This document shows positions 1 through 11,600 of a stretch of 64,000 nt of DNA, piece after piece (position 1 is the stretch's first letter; each line of letters opens with the position of its first letter). The notes beneath the pieces were generated by a model that saw only the letters and a list, made by a program, of their open reading frames with translations, ran no database searches and had not been told where the DNA came from. A program made the translations under genes and the position numbers. The stretch covers positions 9,184,400 through 9,248,399 of the forward strand of contig NC_037260.1 in the NCBI RefSeq assembly GCF_000002425.4, read 5' to 3'. The DNA is from Physcomitrium patens. Its lineage: Eukaryota > Streptophyta > Bryopsida > Funariales > Funariaceae.

Positions 1-747
1 GAAATTGTTTGTCTTCTTGTCTTTTCTTTGTATAAATGAGACAACCACATCAATATACTCTTATTTTTTTGTGTATTGTGTGTATGCATATTACTTCTAA
101 CTGATCTTGTGTCTCTCTAAACATTTTCAACACCAAAAATATACTATTGCTATAAATATTTTAACAAAATCAATACTAATGGGATTGAAAAATATAAATA
201 TAATAACAAATAACAAAAAAAATACAACACATGAATATTAACAATATAGAAGCTAATCACAGAAAACAAAATAAGTAATAAAAGAAGGATGTCTACCTAA
301 TAAAAGTGCTATATGGACAACCCCCTTTAATTATTTGCTTAGTTTTATTTTTATATTGCTGATGTTCCTATATTGTGGATTGTTATTGTTGTTTATTGTT
401 GTTTTTATATTTTTCAACCTCATTAGCATTTGAATTGTTGAAAACCTTTAAGTAATAGTATATTGTTTGTATAGTAAAAGAAGTATCCACGCAATAAGGA
501 GGTGTCCACAGAGTAAATAAAACAAAAAGGTATCTCTCTAGTAGACTCTTTTTAAATATGATTATTAAAAAAAAATTATCATTGATATAAAATATATTTT
601 AAAGAAAATCAACTTTAAAATTCTAATATTAAGTATAAAAATTATTATTATATCAAGTTTTATTTTTTAAATACTATTTGTTTTAGAAATATAATATATT
701 AAAAAAATAATTTAAAAAAACTTTAAAACATCAAAATTAAAATTTTA

Positions 748-748
<1 letters not shown>

Positions 749-802
<54 letters not shown>
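749..802. repeat. (TA)27 microsatellite
   Basis: An uninterrupted TA dinucleotide run of 54 bases in AT-rich non-coding DNA. Such tracts recur in this window at 1886, 2715, 18827, 26821, 40061, 48601 and 52261. Confidence 0.95.
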
Positions 803-803
<1 letters not shown>

Positions 804-1484
804 TACATAAATATCTGATAATATTTTATAATATTTTTTAAAAAATATAGTAAATAAATTATAAATTAATTTTTTTAAATTTTATAATACTAAAAATAAT
901 AAACTTAAAATATATTGAATTTATTTTTATTGTGATTAGAATATTATATATAATTTTATAAATATATTTAAATTTATTTCTTTTTATATCTAAACAAAAA
1001 TTTAGTAAAATTCTAATTTTTAATACTATTAATAATAAAAATTAATCACATAAATATTTTAATAATATATTTTAAAAATAATGTACAACTATAAAATTTA
1101 TTTAAACTTATGAAGTTTAAAATTTAAATAGATTATATGAGAGTGAAATAGATAAAATGGTTTAATTTTATTGAATAAATTAATAAATCAATAATAAGAG
1201 AACTAAAAATAATTTTATAATGTATTGAAAGTTTTATAAAAAAATATAATTAAAATTAAAATATAAAAAATATTTAGTTTTAAAACTTGTTATATTTTTA
1301 AGTATATAATTTAATTTTAGTTAAAGTATATTTTTTTAGTAGAATAGAATGTCAAATTATAATTTAATACTCAAAACTTTGGTGGCTTATTGATATTTTA
1401 GAATAATATTAATTATTTTATTGTATTCTAATTTATTTAATTGAATAAATATAAATTTGGAAGATTTATTTAATACAATATATC

Positions 1485-1883
1485 AAGGACAAAAACTTGA
1501 AGAAGATATGTAAACAATTGATATAAGTATCAAGGGAAAATGATAAAATGATAATATAAAGTATGTATATTCAAAAAGAAATTGGAATGGCTATTGTCAA
1601 AGACTAAAAATTTAGAAACTCTTGAAAGTAGATTAGAAGCAAGAAAGGAGTTGACAAGAGTGAAGAATATTTTATTCTTATCTCCATATATACTATATAA
1701 TTAAGAGCTATATGACAATGTTTTATAGGACTTCTAACACGTGTCCAATTTGGGAGACATATATCTTGACTTGCAAGACAAGTTTTGTTTTATATATGCA
1801 CCACATAGTTAGCTTATACCACAAGCTACCAACACATGTGATATGTAGCTAACTTAATGGCCAACTATTCAACCTACCAATCA

Positions 1884-1921
<38 letters not shown>

Positions 1922-2060
1922 ATTGCATCTATGAAGCTTCTAAAAAGCTTTTTTATAAGTTAGTATCAAATTAATCTATTTTTACCTATTTGTATCTATT
2001 CATATTATCTAGATAATTGTAGAAATAAATATGTATGTCTCACATTATAGAATCTCATCA
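1485..2060 (+). repeat. Dispersed repeat, copy 1 (about 550 bp)
   Basis: This segment is clearly related, in the same orientation, to 11035-11600. Shared landmarks appear in the same order: tatcaagga, ggctattg-caaa, agttgacaaga, a tata(t/c)tatctaatta-like segment, gacaagttttnta, a caagcta-caaca segment, agcttttttataag, attaatctattttt and a final agaataaatat. Copy 1 carries a (TA)n expansion at 1886-1918 that copy 2 lacks. A solo LTR or other non-coding transposon part is likely; no ends or target-site duplications could be fixed. Confidence 0.7.
1886..1918. repeat. (TA)16 microsatellite
   Basis: A TA run inside dispersed repeat copy 1. It is absent from the related copy at 11.0-11.6 kb, so it expanded after the copies separated. 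Confidence 0.9.
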
Positions 2061-2708
2061 AGAATTATAAGAAAAATTTCAAAAGTATATGTATATATAT
2101 CAAATTAATTATAGAATTATCTAAAGAATGAATAAAGATGATAATAAGTGATAAAAAGTAATATTTGAACTTCATATGTGGAATAAGATAAATAAAGATG
2201 TTCTTATTAACTATTAGATTGGTGGTGCAAGAATATCACAAAAAAATAATTTAAAGATGAATAAAAATTATGACTTTTGTCTCAAGCATATTAACCAAAA
2301 TTTTAAGTTGTGCAAACATTTAGAATAAAATATGAATTGAATTTGTACTATTGATGATGCATGAATATTTTATTTGTAGATTTGTGCTAGATTATTATTG
2401 CTTGGATTTTAGAAACAAAAACAAAAGAAAAAAATAGAAGAAGTTATTTATTACACCATTTATTATTTAAATAATTTTAATTAAATATAAAAATATTACT
2501 TTAAATTATCCATCAAAAAAAAATACACTTTTAAAATATGTTTCTAAATGAGACCATAAATATAATAATAAATTATTTCATGTATGATTATTTAATTAAA
2601 TTAAATAAAAAATAGTATTAATAAAGTAAAATTATCAAATTTTAGAAATGTTTTATTAAAAATTTATAATATAAATTTATGTAATATTTTGAGCATTCAA
2701 ATGCAAAA

Positions 2709-2714
<6 letters not shown>

Positions 2715-2742
<28 letters not shown>
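2715..2742. repeat. (AT)14 microsatellite
   Basis: A TA-type dinucleotide run near the right edge of the first AT-rich block. Confidence 0.9.
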
Positions 2743-2745
<3 letters not shown>

Positions 2746-2871
2746 GGAATATTAAATAGATCCAGGTATTTGCTAAATTGACCTACCTATGATGAAGAAT
2801 ATGGTAATCACAACGAATGTGGTTGATTTTTATTGGTTTATGATCTAATAGTGGAGAAATGAATCTAGAAG

Positions 2872-2898
2872 TTTTTTTTTTTTTTTTTTTTTTTTTTT
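2872..2898. repeat. T27 homopolymer at an AT-rich/GC-richer boundary
   Basis: A run of 27 T residues sits exactly where the AT-rich block gives way to GC-richer DNA. Read on the minus strand it is a poly-A tract, so it could be the tail of a retroposed element lying to its right. No matching target duplication was found. Confidence 0.85.
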
Positions 2899-5800
2899 CC
2901 CTTCATTATGTGTGGGTAAATTTAGTAAAAATCCTGGGTTTAGAATCATATGTATGTACAGAATCATATTACGTGCATACCTACAAAGGATATGTAAGTA
3001 TACATATACCATATACGCAGTTCTCCGTCCTTTCGAGCCTTGTGGAAATCTGTGTCGGTGCAGCGAACGCCACCGACAAATCTCGAAAGCACGGGCTCCA
3101 CGACTGAAATGGATTTAGGCGTGCCCGAGGCATCAGAATAGTGTTGATCATATAGCAAATTCATCTCATTGCAATTGGAGACGAGGGGATTGTTGCATCA
3201 AACACAGTTGTTATGGAGATTCTGGAGCCATTTCGCAAGAGGTTCTCTCGCCGACGGCCATCTTTTGTTGCGGAGCTTCTCACAAATCGCCGTAAAGTGT
3301 TCGTCGAATCGGAGAATTGTGCTCACACGACTGATTCTGGCAACGGTTACAGTGGCCGCGCAGACTAAATCGATGCATTACATGTCTGGAGTGAGAGATC
3401 GGTCCCTGCAGTCGCCACTTTGAGCGTTGTGGTGTATACTTGCGACGTGAGCACATTCTCCACCAATTACCAAAGTCTCAAATTTACACAATTCTCTTAC
3501 CGGGAGAATGATCTTCATATTGGTCTTGGTTAAATCCCAATTCCCGTCGACTTAGGATCACTCGGTTCGAAGCTTTGCAAACCTGTAACTTGCAATGGGA
3601 TCAGGTCTGAACTCTTTGATTGCTCCTCAAACATGACGTTCCACATGGGATGTACGTCGGTCATTTGAAGTTTAATGGGGCGCCAAATAAATTCATTGGC
3701 AGTGTTGCTGTAAATCTCCATCAGTCTGCACTTCTAAGGAAACAATGCGAGCAGATGTGGACCTGTCCATGGTACTTCCGTTTTGCGTGGATCAAGAGGG
3801 TTCTGCGTGTCAGCTGCCCTTGCAGTGCAAAGAAATATGTGGCTTGCAAAGCCGGACTACGTGGACACGGTTGGTTCTGCAAATCACCCCGGCGCGTATT
3901 GCGAAGCTGTTATAAGTTTGGTGATGTCAAACCAACGAGCTGAGTAAGCCGTGTGAGAATTCTCAGTTTCGCATTATTTTCACTTGAAGTTAGTTGATGA
4001 GAATCAGTTGCGACAGAGCTCAGTTGTACACAGCACGTGCAATTGATTGATAACTACGTTACATGTATCTTCGTTTGTGCTCTACGTACATATTTCATTA
4101 CGATTGCAGAGAACTTGAATGAAATATGTACGTAGCTCTATATGCTCGTTTATTGAATGAAATCGTTTCTCTAGCTGTTTTGAGTGAATCCGTTTATTCG
4201 GATCCTTGATTTTCTCAAGCTGACTGGTGTATTCCCTGCGTAACGTCGTGTACGATATATATATCGCAGCTAGTAAGTGGTATTTTCCTCATCGATGATC
4301 AACGGTAATCTAAAAATCCATTGAGAGGAATGCAAAGTTATCCACATTCTAATTTAAAACATCAGTTAAAATCCTTACTTTTTTCCTGGGAATAAGATAA
4401 TCAAAATAAAGTTAACGATGAGCGAATCTAGAGGAAAAAACCAACTCAGAACAGTAAAATCCTGTTTCGTTTTTAAGTACGAAGTATCCTAACCAATTCC
4501 TTCCAAGCCACCGAACTCAACCAAGACCAGGTCCTCCCGAAACACGGAAAAAATAAATGTAGGTCGTAGTACCACAGACCATTCCGCGTATCCTGAAGTA
4601 GAGGCTACACAATGCACTTTGGCTCCAAACTCTTGGTCTGGATATGATACTGTAGGAATACAAACAATAATGTGAATGTGGAAAAACCAGCGTCAAATCC
4701 ACCTGCGTCTGTTCACACGATCGCCGTATCCATTGCCACTTTCAACACACTAAATCAGATAATGTACGTGCATCAGTTATATATAGACTCTTCACAAGTT
4801 AAACTCATTCATTCCGTTGGTTGAGAATTGACGTGCTTGCCAGTTTCATGCACTTCAGTAGATTCGTCCAGGTTGAGTGACTATCATTTCTATTTCTTAC
4901 AAGGCGTCAGATTCCCTCATAAAGTAGACTGGCAACTTGAGAGAATGGCAACACGAATAAGTTCGACGCAGCGCCAAGCACAGCATGAGAGCTATACGCA
5001 AGACACATGAACTGGCCTGTTGCCGTCCGCGACAACGACAACATTTGACCCCATTCCACGTATCGTCAGTAACGCAATATTCTCAGTGACTGAGCACCAC
5101 GAAAATGGACATACCAAAAACGAGCAGGCACAATCTGCGAACATTCCAACGAATAATGTTTCCCAAGGATATCACTTTTATAATCGACTGTGAGAATGAA
5201 AGCTATTTTCCACATCCACCAGATGTGAAGCTTGAACAATTTATCTTTCTTGAGATTCGGCAAAAGCTTCCATTTTTCAGTTCCCGAATTTAGCAGACGC
5301 TTTGACTGCTTCGGTGAGATTTAATTTGATAAACTTGACACAATAGCAGTCTAATCTGCAACAGCTGGAATAACGATGCTAAGCTTGTCACGCAACAAGC
5401 CCTTCCACATTGAGGCTGTGCGACAGCTTGCGACCCAAACCTTAGATGAAACCCCTTTTCTCAAGTAATAGCGGATGGACCTTAAATGACTGTCAACTTC
5501 AAGAGATTCTGCACTGCAAATTCTCATAAGGGGAGTAATTAGGCAGAATTGGGTGGCTGTCACCCTTAGCCTTGAGAATCCAGGTGTAGAAGTTCACGTC
5601 CTCCCAACAGAAAGGTTTGCTACACTCCAATCAGCTGCTTTCCAGATACTCGTATCTTATGAGGACCATACGTAAACGTCCACAACTGGCTAGTGCTGAT
5701 GTTCATAAACGTCTAGTGTTGAGAGTAATGGCCGAAACAGATTGAAGCAGGAATCATCAAGAAACTGGATACAATTCAATTCCACCAAAAACACTGGCAT

Positions 5801-6596
5801 TGTCACAAAATCCATCAATTCATCATTTCAGCCATTCGCAAGAATGATGCAATAAGTTCACAATATGGTCCCGGCGGCTTCGCCAGCATCGACCTTATAT
5901 GCTGCTTACCTTCAACTCATAAGTCACACTAATAAGCCATGAAAGATAGAGGCGCCAAATCTTCCTTATTCGGTAACCTTACCACTAAGTCGAATACCTC
6001 TACTCACGAACCAACTCCTACAGTGTTGATCGATCTAATAACCTTGCTCGTAAAAAGAATTTCCTCAATTTATGAAAATGTACGTAAACGCTAATCGGCC
6101 TATCCTTTACACTTGCAGCAACCAGTTACAGGGGTGACTTCTAATCACCCCCATTCAAATGGACATCGTAGAACAAAATTGTCGCACTCCACAATCCGGA
6201 ATGCTCGCTGCTAACCTTGTGCATCGCACATTCATTCCAGCCAAAACCTCTACACACATCTCTTCGTGCATTTTGTACACTAAATGGCCCACCGACCACT
6301 CAAGGGTACACCTGTGAAACCAACACCCCACGAACCAACGCTTTAGTGGAAGCTTCAACCTCGTCATAACAACTACAGGTGTCACGTAAAACCACTACCC
6401 TACTTTCTTCTTACACCTACAATATCAACCATGCTTTGGTACTGTCGATCTCATATCAAGAAGGCGCCGAAAAAGTCCTTTCTTGAACTCTTTTCTTGCT
6501 TTGAGAGGGCGAGCCTTCAAGGTTGTGTACCTTTTAACACTTCAATTTCAAAAGTTACAACCCCCACTCACTAAAACCCTCGTCGAGGATCACGTC
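2899..6596. other. GC-richer island, no recognised gene
   Basis: Composition is gene-like (mixed GC with CpG), but no open frame exceeds about 107 codons. The longest lies at 3620-3943 on the plus strand, where two overlapping frames are open and Cys-rich (for example CSAKKYVACKAGLRGHG near 3830). I recognise no family. 3000-3950 may be a decayed gene or multi-exon fragment. From about 5.3 to 6.6 kb the sequence is the 3' flank of the minus-strand peroxidase and shows nothing codable. A perfect inverted repeat at 4082-4135 is listed separately. Confidence 0.5.
4082..4135. repeat. Perfect 18-bp inverted repeat (hairpin)
   Basis: The left arm ctacgtacatatttcatt (4082-4099) is followed by an 18-base spacer and the exact reverse complement aatgaaatatgtacgtag (4118-4135). 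Transcribed on either strand it would form a hairpin with an 18-bp stem. There is no T run after it as in a simple terminator, and a miRNA precursor would normally have a longer imperfect stem. The function is unknown. Confidence 0.9.
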
Positions 6597-7911
6597 TCAT
6601 GTACGCAAGCTTCTCAAAATGCTTATCTCTAACTGCACACTTACCCCGCATTGCTTCCGGATCACGCCGTTCGTCCCGGTGAGCACATGGAGCCGCCCCA
6701 TCTTGAGCATGGACGCCTGGAAGCTCTCGAAGAACAGCGTCCGGTTGGCCGCGAACTCCCTCACCATAGGCTGCGTACGCAGGTCGTTGAACAGAACTTG
6801 ATCCGACGTCATCACACCGCGTCCGATGATCAGGTTCACATAGTACGAGATGTCGAAGCTGTTGGGCGTCTGCAAGTCCATGAATGTTTTGAGATTCAAC
6901 GTAGCGATATCGCCCGCGCCGTTCCGGGTGCAGAAAGCCAGAAGCTCCTGGCCAAAAGATACGTCGCCGAAGGGGCTGTTCGCTGCCGGATCGAAACGGT
7001 CAGCGAAGTTGCTGCAGTGAACCTCCCCAATAGTGTGAGCACCTGAACCACCACCACCATCACTTTCATGTCAGAAATCACCACTGCTTCAGCCCTCGCA
7101 CATTAATCGATTCAATCTCGACTCCAGATAACCGGATGGAGCACAGGACCCACCTGAGAGAATCACAAGATCATTTATATCCAGCCCCGCCTGCACGAAC
7201 ATTGCCTCCAGATCAGGAATTTTTTGGGTGGATAGAGGCATGCTAGCCGTCGCACCCGCTAGATACGAAACCACGCCATCTCGTCGCCCCGTTTCCGTCA
7301 CCAATATCGGTCCACCCGCCTGCAAACCATTCAAGATCGACAATCAGGCTATATTTTGTACAATTCTACTCTTCCAATGACGTGCTTCGGAAACGAACGT
7401 GTTACAAGAAACCCCTTACACGCTCAGTGGCTATGGCCAATACCAGTTCGACAGCTTTGGCAGCTGCCAGTGCCAGAATGTCGGCACAGGACACGATTCC
7501 AGGGCACGCCGTTTCCACCTCGCTCTTGATATCCTCGATGACTTGGAACTTGTCTAAAGTCACGGAAATCGGTGCGTCCTTCTCCGCTGCAAATTCTGCA
7601 GTGGAATTCAGCAATATTGAAGCCTCGCACCCAGCCGCAAAACAGTCGTGGAAGAAGAGCCTCAGCACCTTCCCCGGGGTCCGAATATCCTGAAGCACCC
7701 AGAAACGCATTCTCGTGTCGATGATAGAATTCAGCGTCGGACAGGTTAAGTCGTAGAAACCGAATATCAATGCCGGTTGCGCTGGCACAGGTGCCTGCTT
7801 CAATGACCGCCTTCCTAGGCTAGCGATAGGACATCCCGCGTCTCCTACCCGGAAAAATGCCGCCAGACTGAGCAGAACTATCAAAGTTTGCTGAAACCTT
7901 ATCCTCGCCAT
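6597..7911 (-). CDS. Class III secretory peroxidase
   Basis: This encodes a haem peroxidase of the plant class III family, which oxidises phenolics with H2O2 in the cell wall or apoplast. Three exons are visible: 7911-7444, 7319-7154 and 7042 downward. The start ATG at 7911 gives a hydrophobic signal peptide (residues 1-25). Seen motifs are RLFFHDCF with distal Arg84 and His88, GCEASILL (Glu where Asp is usual at the calcium site), the CPGIVSCADILALAAA motif, the GRRD motif, and GAHTIG with proximal His at about residue 214. All eight family cysteines can be placed. Exon phases are 0 and 1, as in the family. The 3' end is uncertain: after RKQCG comes a perfect donor (GTAAGT at 6644-6639), so a further small exon may exist. 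Reading through instead adds a 15-residue tail and stops at 6597. A truncated homologue lies at 19.5 kb in opposite orientation. Confidence 0.85.
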
Positions 7912-10504
7912 CGCAACTACAAACTTCACAAACAGATTCAACGTTGTGCTTCGTGCTAGCTCACAAGCCTTCGGAATTCAAGCGGCTACAATTTCACCTT
8001 CGACACTACAAATTCAAGAAATGTCAAGTGCGCTCAGCAACAGCACACGCAATCCACAAACGTTCTCAACACTAATACTCTTTACAGACCTAATCAATCT
8101 GGTCCTAGTCGCTTGACCGACACAAAAGCTACGGAAGACGCGTATTGCCGCTCGACAATTCTGGCTTCGCCGTGAAATCCACGGTGACCCAAATCGATCA
8201 ACAGCAGGTCAACCTCCGGTGATTGATTCAACTGGACCAGCTCGCACTCCAAAAGTGTGCAACCCCACTCTATCCTTGCATTCAACCACTGTAGCTCCCT
8301 TGTGTCGCAGACTGTATGATGGTAGCAATCTGCCTTGCTACTTATCGCTGCACCCCATCACACCTAGGTAGCTATATTGGAAACATGCAGATTGAGTGAT
8401 CGCTGCACACCGTTGCACAAAAACCGCATTAAATGCTCCACTCTTTATATAAACGCCAACAGAAGCCGGTTCCACTAGAAAACTGCCCGACTCCACACTA
8501 GGCGCTTCGCTAGCTGGACGCGGTGGGCCACACGATTTATCATTACTTTAGCTGCAGGACGATTTTTCTCTTTCGGAGTAAGGTGTCCTCCTCGCAGACA
8601 TTATCGCTCCACGGAACGAACCATGTCAACCAAGCGATGACACTCTCCCTGCTTCGGATCCTCACTGACACCCAGTGGGACTAAAGGGATCTCTTGCTGT
8701 GATCCTCCGTTCCGAAATTTCAGCACCCAATTTGGACTCCAATAGTTGACTGTATACCAGATTCGCGCTAGGTTGGGCAACTTCAATCCGGGGTTTCGAG
8801 AACGGTTTGCGACACCGCTTCCGAGCCGAATTGGTACAGCGATCCTCGCCGGACCGTTTCCTTCCCAAGTACTCCCATTCTCTCGCTGACTAGGGGGTGT
8901 CAGAATCGGAAGCTGGCAGCAGAGTCATGAACATAGGATTCATTGGGGGATACAGCTACGAGTTTGTTGAGTATTGCTATTAGAAATCTGAATTCGACAT
9001 TCGCCCACTTAACATCGAAGCACTTTGAAAGTTGCACCTTTCAATGATACAAAGTTGGAAAGTTTAGATTGTGGAAAGCACTAAAAAAAAGGTGCCTTTA
9101 TGAGTCCTTTGGCATATGTGATTTGGATGTTCGTGCTCTTTTCTTCAGATTGTGAATTATTCACTTAATCTGAGAATGGTCTTGCAAGGCTATACCATTT
9201 ATGGATTCTTATTTTTGTTCATTTATTTTTCTATTTTCTATTTTGGGTTTTGTATTTACAGTAGTTTCTTATTTTTAAGAAGAAGCTTGCTTTCGATGTC
9301 GATCTAAATTACCAGCTGCTTCTTGTCTTTGAGGATTTTTGTAGGAAAATGCTCGGAAATTTTGTGCTTTGAAGATGTTGAGTTCGAACTCGAAGAAAAC
9401 TCACATTCGATCACACTTCAATGAAGTGTAGTATGCAAACCACTGACTCATACCTAGACCCATGTCCCTCACGAGAGAGAGATAGAGGGGGGGGGGGGGG
9501 GGAGGGGGACACCCAGTCAGAAACAAACATAACGAGATCCAATCAACAAACTGCCACTCCATTACACAAATACAATTAAGATCCGAACATCTTCATGCCG
9601 ATGGATCATCCAGCCACGCAATCGCTATGTCTTCAACAGAACATCTATGCAGGGACGTGAGAGGGGCAGCTCACTTCGCGCTGGCCACATCATTGGAACC
9701 GGTAGCGGGACCACCTCCGCCAGTGCCTGACATGAACCAAACCCCGTCTGGATCCCACCACACAAATGCGAGAGAGATGCAACTACCACATACCCCCTTT
9801 TCTGCAGCTCCCACATTAACAGAGCCACCGATCGAGACTTAGCTCATCGCCATCCTTCCCCAGAATAAGAATGGAACGACAAAACTAAACAGCGTGGATT
9901 TTTTCATTTCAGGAGCTGAAACAATAGCTTTGTCTTTTGTTTCCAAATGGGCACAACTCGACCATCAAGGAGCACGGAGGAGGAACCGCAATGAGGCGCC
10001 AGAGGAGCTCACCTTGCGCTGATCAAAGATCCACTGCGGTTTACATTTGTGGTCCAATTTGCTCTGCGTCCTAGTTTTTCGCCTGGGGATTTACCTCGCG
10101 AACCTCAGTTTCCGTGATTCCAATATCCAGAGTTTAGTGGGACTGTTTTCTTGAGATTAGGGTTAGCTAGATCTAGGTATATAGAATCATGGAAGGGAAG
10201 GCGTCCTATGCTGACACTGCAGGCAAGGATGGCCCACGCCTCGGTGGCTCCCACACAGTCCGCCAAAGACAGAGGTCGCACGCGAACTCTGCGTGAGGAA
10301 GTGATTGAACCAGAGCTTGTCGCCGTCGTCATCAACATGGAGAAACATGATGCACTCCACTTCAATCCAGCAGTTTTAGGGGAAGTTTTACCCAAAGGCT
10401 TTTCGAGGAGTTGTACTGGTTCCTTCCCATGTAACAAAGTGCTCGAGGTCGACGTCGATCCGGCCATCATCAAGAAAAGATTTTGACTACCTCCAAAAAG
10501 CACA
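7912..10504. other. Upstream region of the peroxidase and unrecognised sequence
   Basis: 7912-8600 is the 5' flank of the minus-strand peroxidase and should hold its promoter; no element can be assigned with confidence. The rest has short open frames only. At 10105-10503 both strands are open for more than 110 codons (132 codons on minus, 111 on plus) in GC-richer sequence, but neither product resembles a family I know. A run of 16 G followed by AGGGGG lies at 9487-9508, and the AT content rises from about 9.1 to 9.4 kb. Confidence 0.45.
9487..9502. repeat. G16 homopolymer
   Basis: Sixteen consecutive G residues preceded by a short GA-rich stretch (gagagagatagag) and followed by AGGGGG. It could form G-quadruplex DNA on the plus strand. 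A similar G13 run occurs at 17002-17014. Confidence 0.9.
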
Positions 10505-11034
10505 CGATTGTGGCATACTTAGTCGGAGGTAAGTAACCTCCGATAGTCATTGCTAATTGAATTGAGTCCTTACAAAAACAAGCTAACAATTGGGTTGGAG
10601 TTGGCCATTAGCCAAGGCTTGGCTTCTTCCAAATCATCAATACTCAATCCATGACCACTAAGAAAGTCTTCATGCTTACTTCTCACAAGTCTCATTGAAC
10701 TACATAAACTTCAAACTTGGATGCCAGGGTTCAATGTTTCACACTTAGTAGGTTTGAAAGAGTTCACATAGGTCACCCTTAAAAACATTCCAAATAAATT
10801 TTTGGAGATTGTTGCCCAAATGGCTAGTGGCTCAGGTAAGTTGCTTAGTAGCAATAAGTGCAACTCAACTTTGTCAGATCAAAGGTTTTGTGTTAGGCTT
10901 TCCTTCAACTCATGCTGAAAAACCTCACTTGTAGTTATAAATGTTAGGACATGGAAAAAAATCATGATTCTCATCGACTATTGTAATCTTTCTATCCAAC
11001 ATTGATTTTGTTTTTCTATAGAATATCGTATGAA
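10505..11034. other. Transition into AT-rich transposon block, no gene
   Basis: This is moderately AT-rich sequence with no frame longer than noise. It may be the decayed 5' part of the LINE that follows, or part of the repeat starting at 11035. A 12-base word, aaaactaaacag, at 9883-9894 reappears at 16959-16970 just beyond the LINE 3' end. Confidence 0.4.
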
Positions 11035-11600
11035 TCTATCAAGGACATAGATATTGAAGAACTAAAATATTTAGACACTCTTTTGTCACTTGAAAAGACT
11101 AGATAATTATTCAAAGATGGTATAATATTAAACTAGAATGGCTATTGCCAAAAGCAAGGAGATTTGAAAGTTATGAAACAAGACTAAGGACTAGAAAGGC
11201 GTTGACAAGAATGAGGAAGGCTTTACTCTTGCCTCAATATATATTATCTAATTAGAAGTTATGTAGCAAGATTTTTTAGGGCCTCTAACATATGTTCAAA
11301 TTAAGAATCACATATTTTAATTTATAAGACAAGTTTTCTATATTTGCATCACATAATTAGTTTGTTCTACAAGCTATCAACATGAGCAACACATGGCTAA
11401 CTTATTGACTAAATTTATAATCTATGAATCAACTATAAACATGTGTAAAGTCAAAGCTAAGTTTATGAAGCTTTTTAAGAAGCTTTTTTACAAGATATTA
11501 TCTAATTAATCTATTTTTTTTTACTTCTACTTAATTATATAGGTAATTATTAGAATAAATATATATGCTCATAACAAAAGGATTATTAAATGTTATTAGA
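11035..11600 (+). repeat. Dispersed repeat, copy 2 (about 550 bp)
   Basis: This is a diverged direct copy of 1485-2060; the shared landmarks are listed there. The two copies differ by many C/T and G/A changes and by the (TA)n tract in copy 1. The segment lies directly upstream of the LINE relic, so either the LINE or this element inserted beside the other. Confidence 0.7.

Larger units (their letters stand above)
1..2871. other. AT-rich intergenic repeat debris, no gene
   Basis: This stretch is extremely AT-rich, with many poly-A/T and TA tracts and stop codons in every frame. I see no coding signal longer than noise. It contains two long (TA)n microsatellites, a third shorter one, and one copy of a dispersed repeat described separately. 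It ends abruptly at a 27-base T run, after which GC content rises. It is probably old transposon sequence, but no transposon protein can be read from it. Confidence 0.6.

Noticed and set aside
3620..3943. 107-codon Cys-rich plus-strand frame, considered as a small secreted protein
   Set aside because: There is no signal peptide, another frame over the same bases looks equally coding-like, and no family is recognised; kept only as a note in the intergenic entry.
4253..4266. cgatatatatatcg palindrome
   Set aside because: A TA-core palindrome is expected by chance in DNA of this composition.
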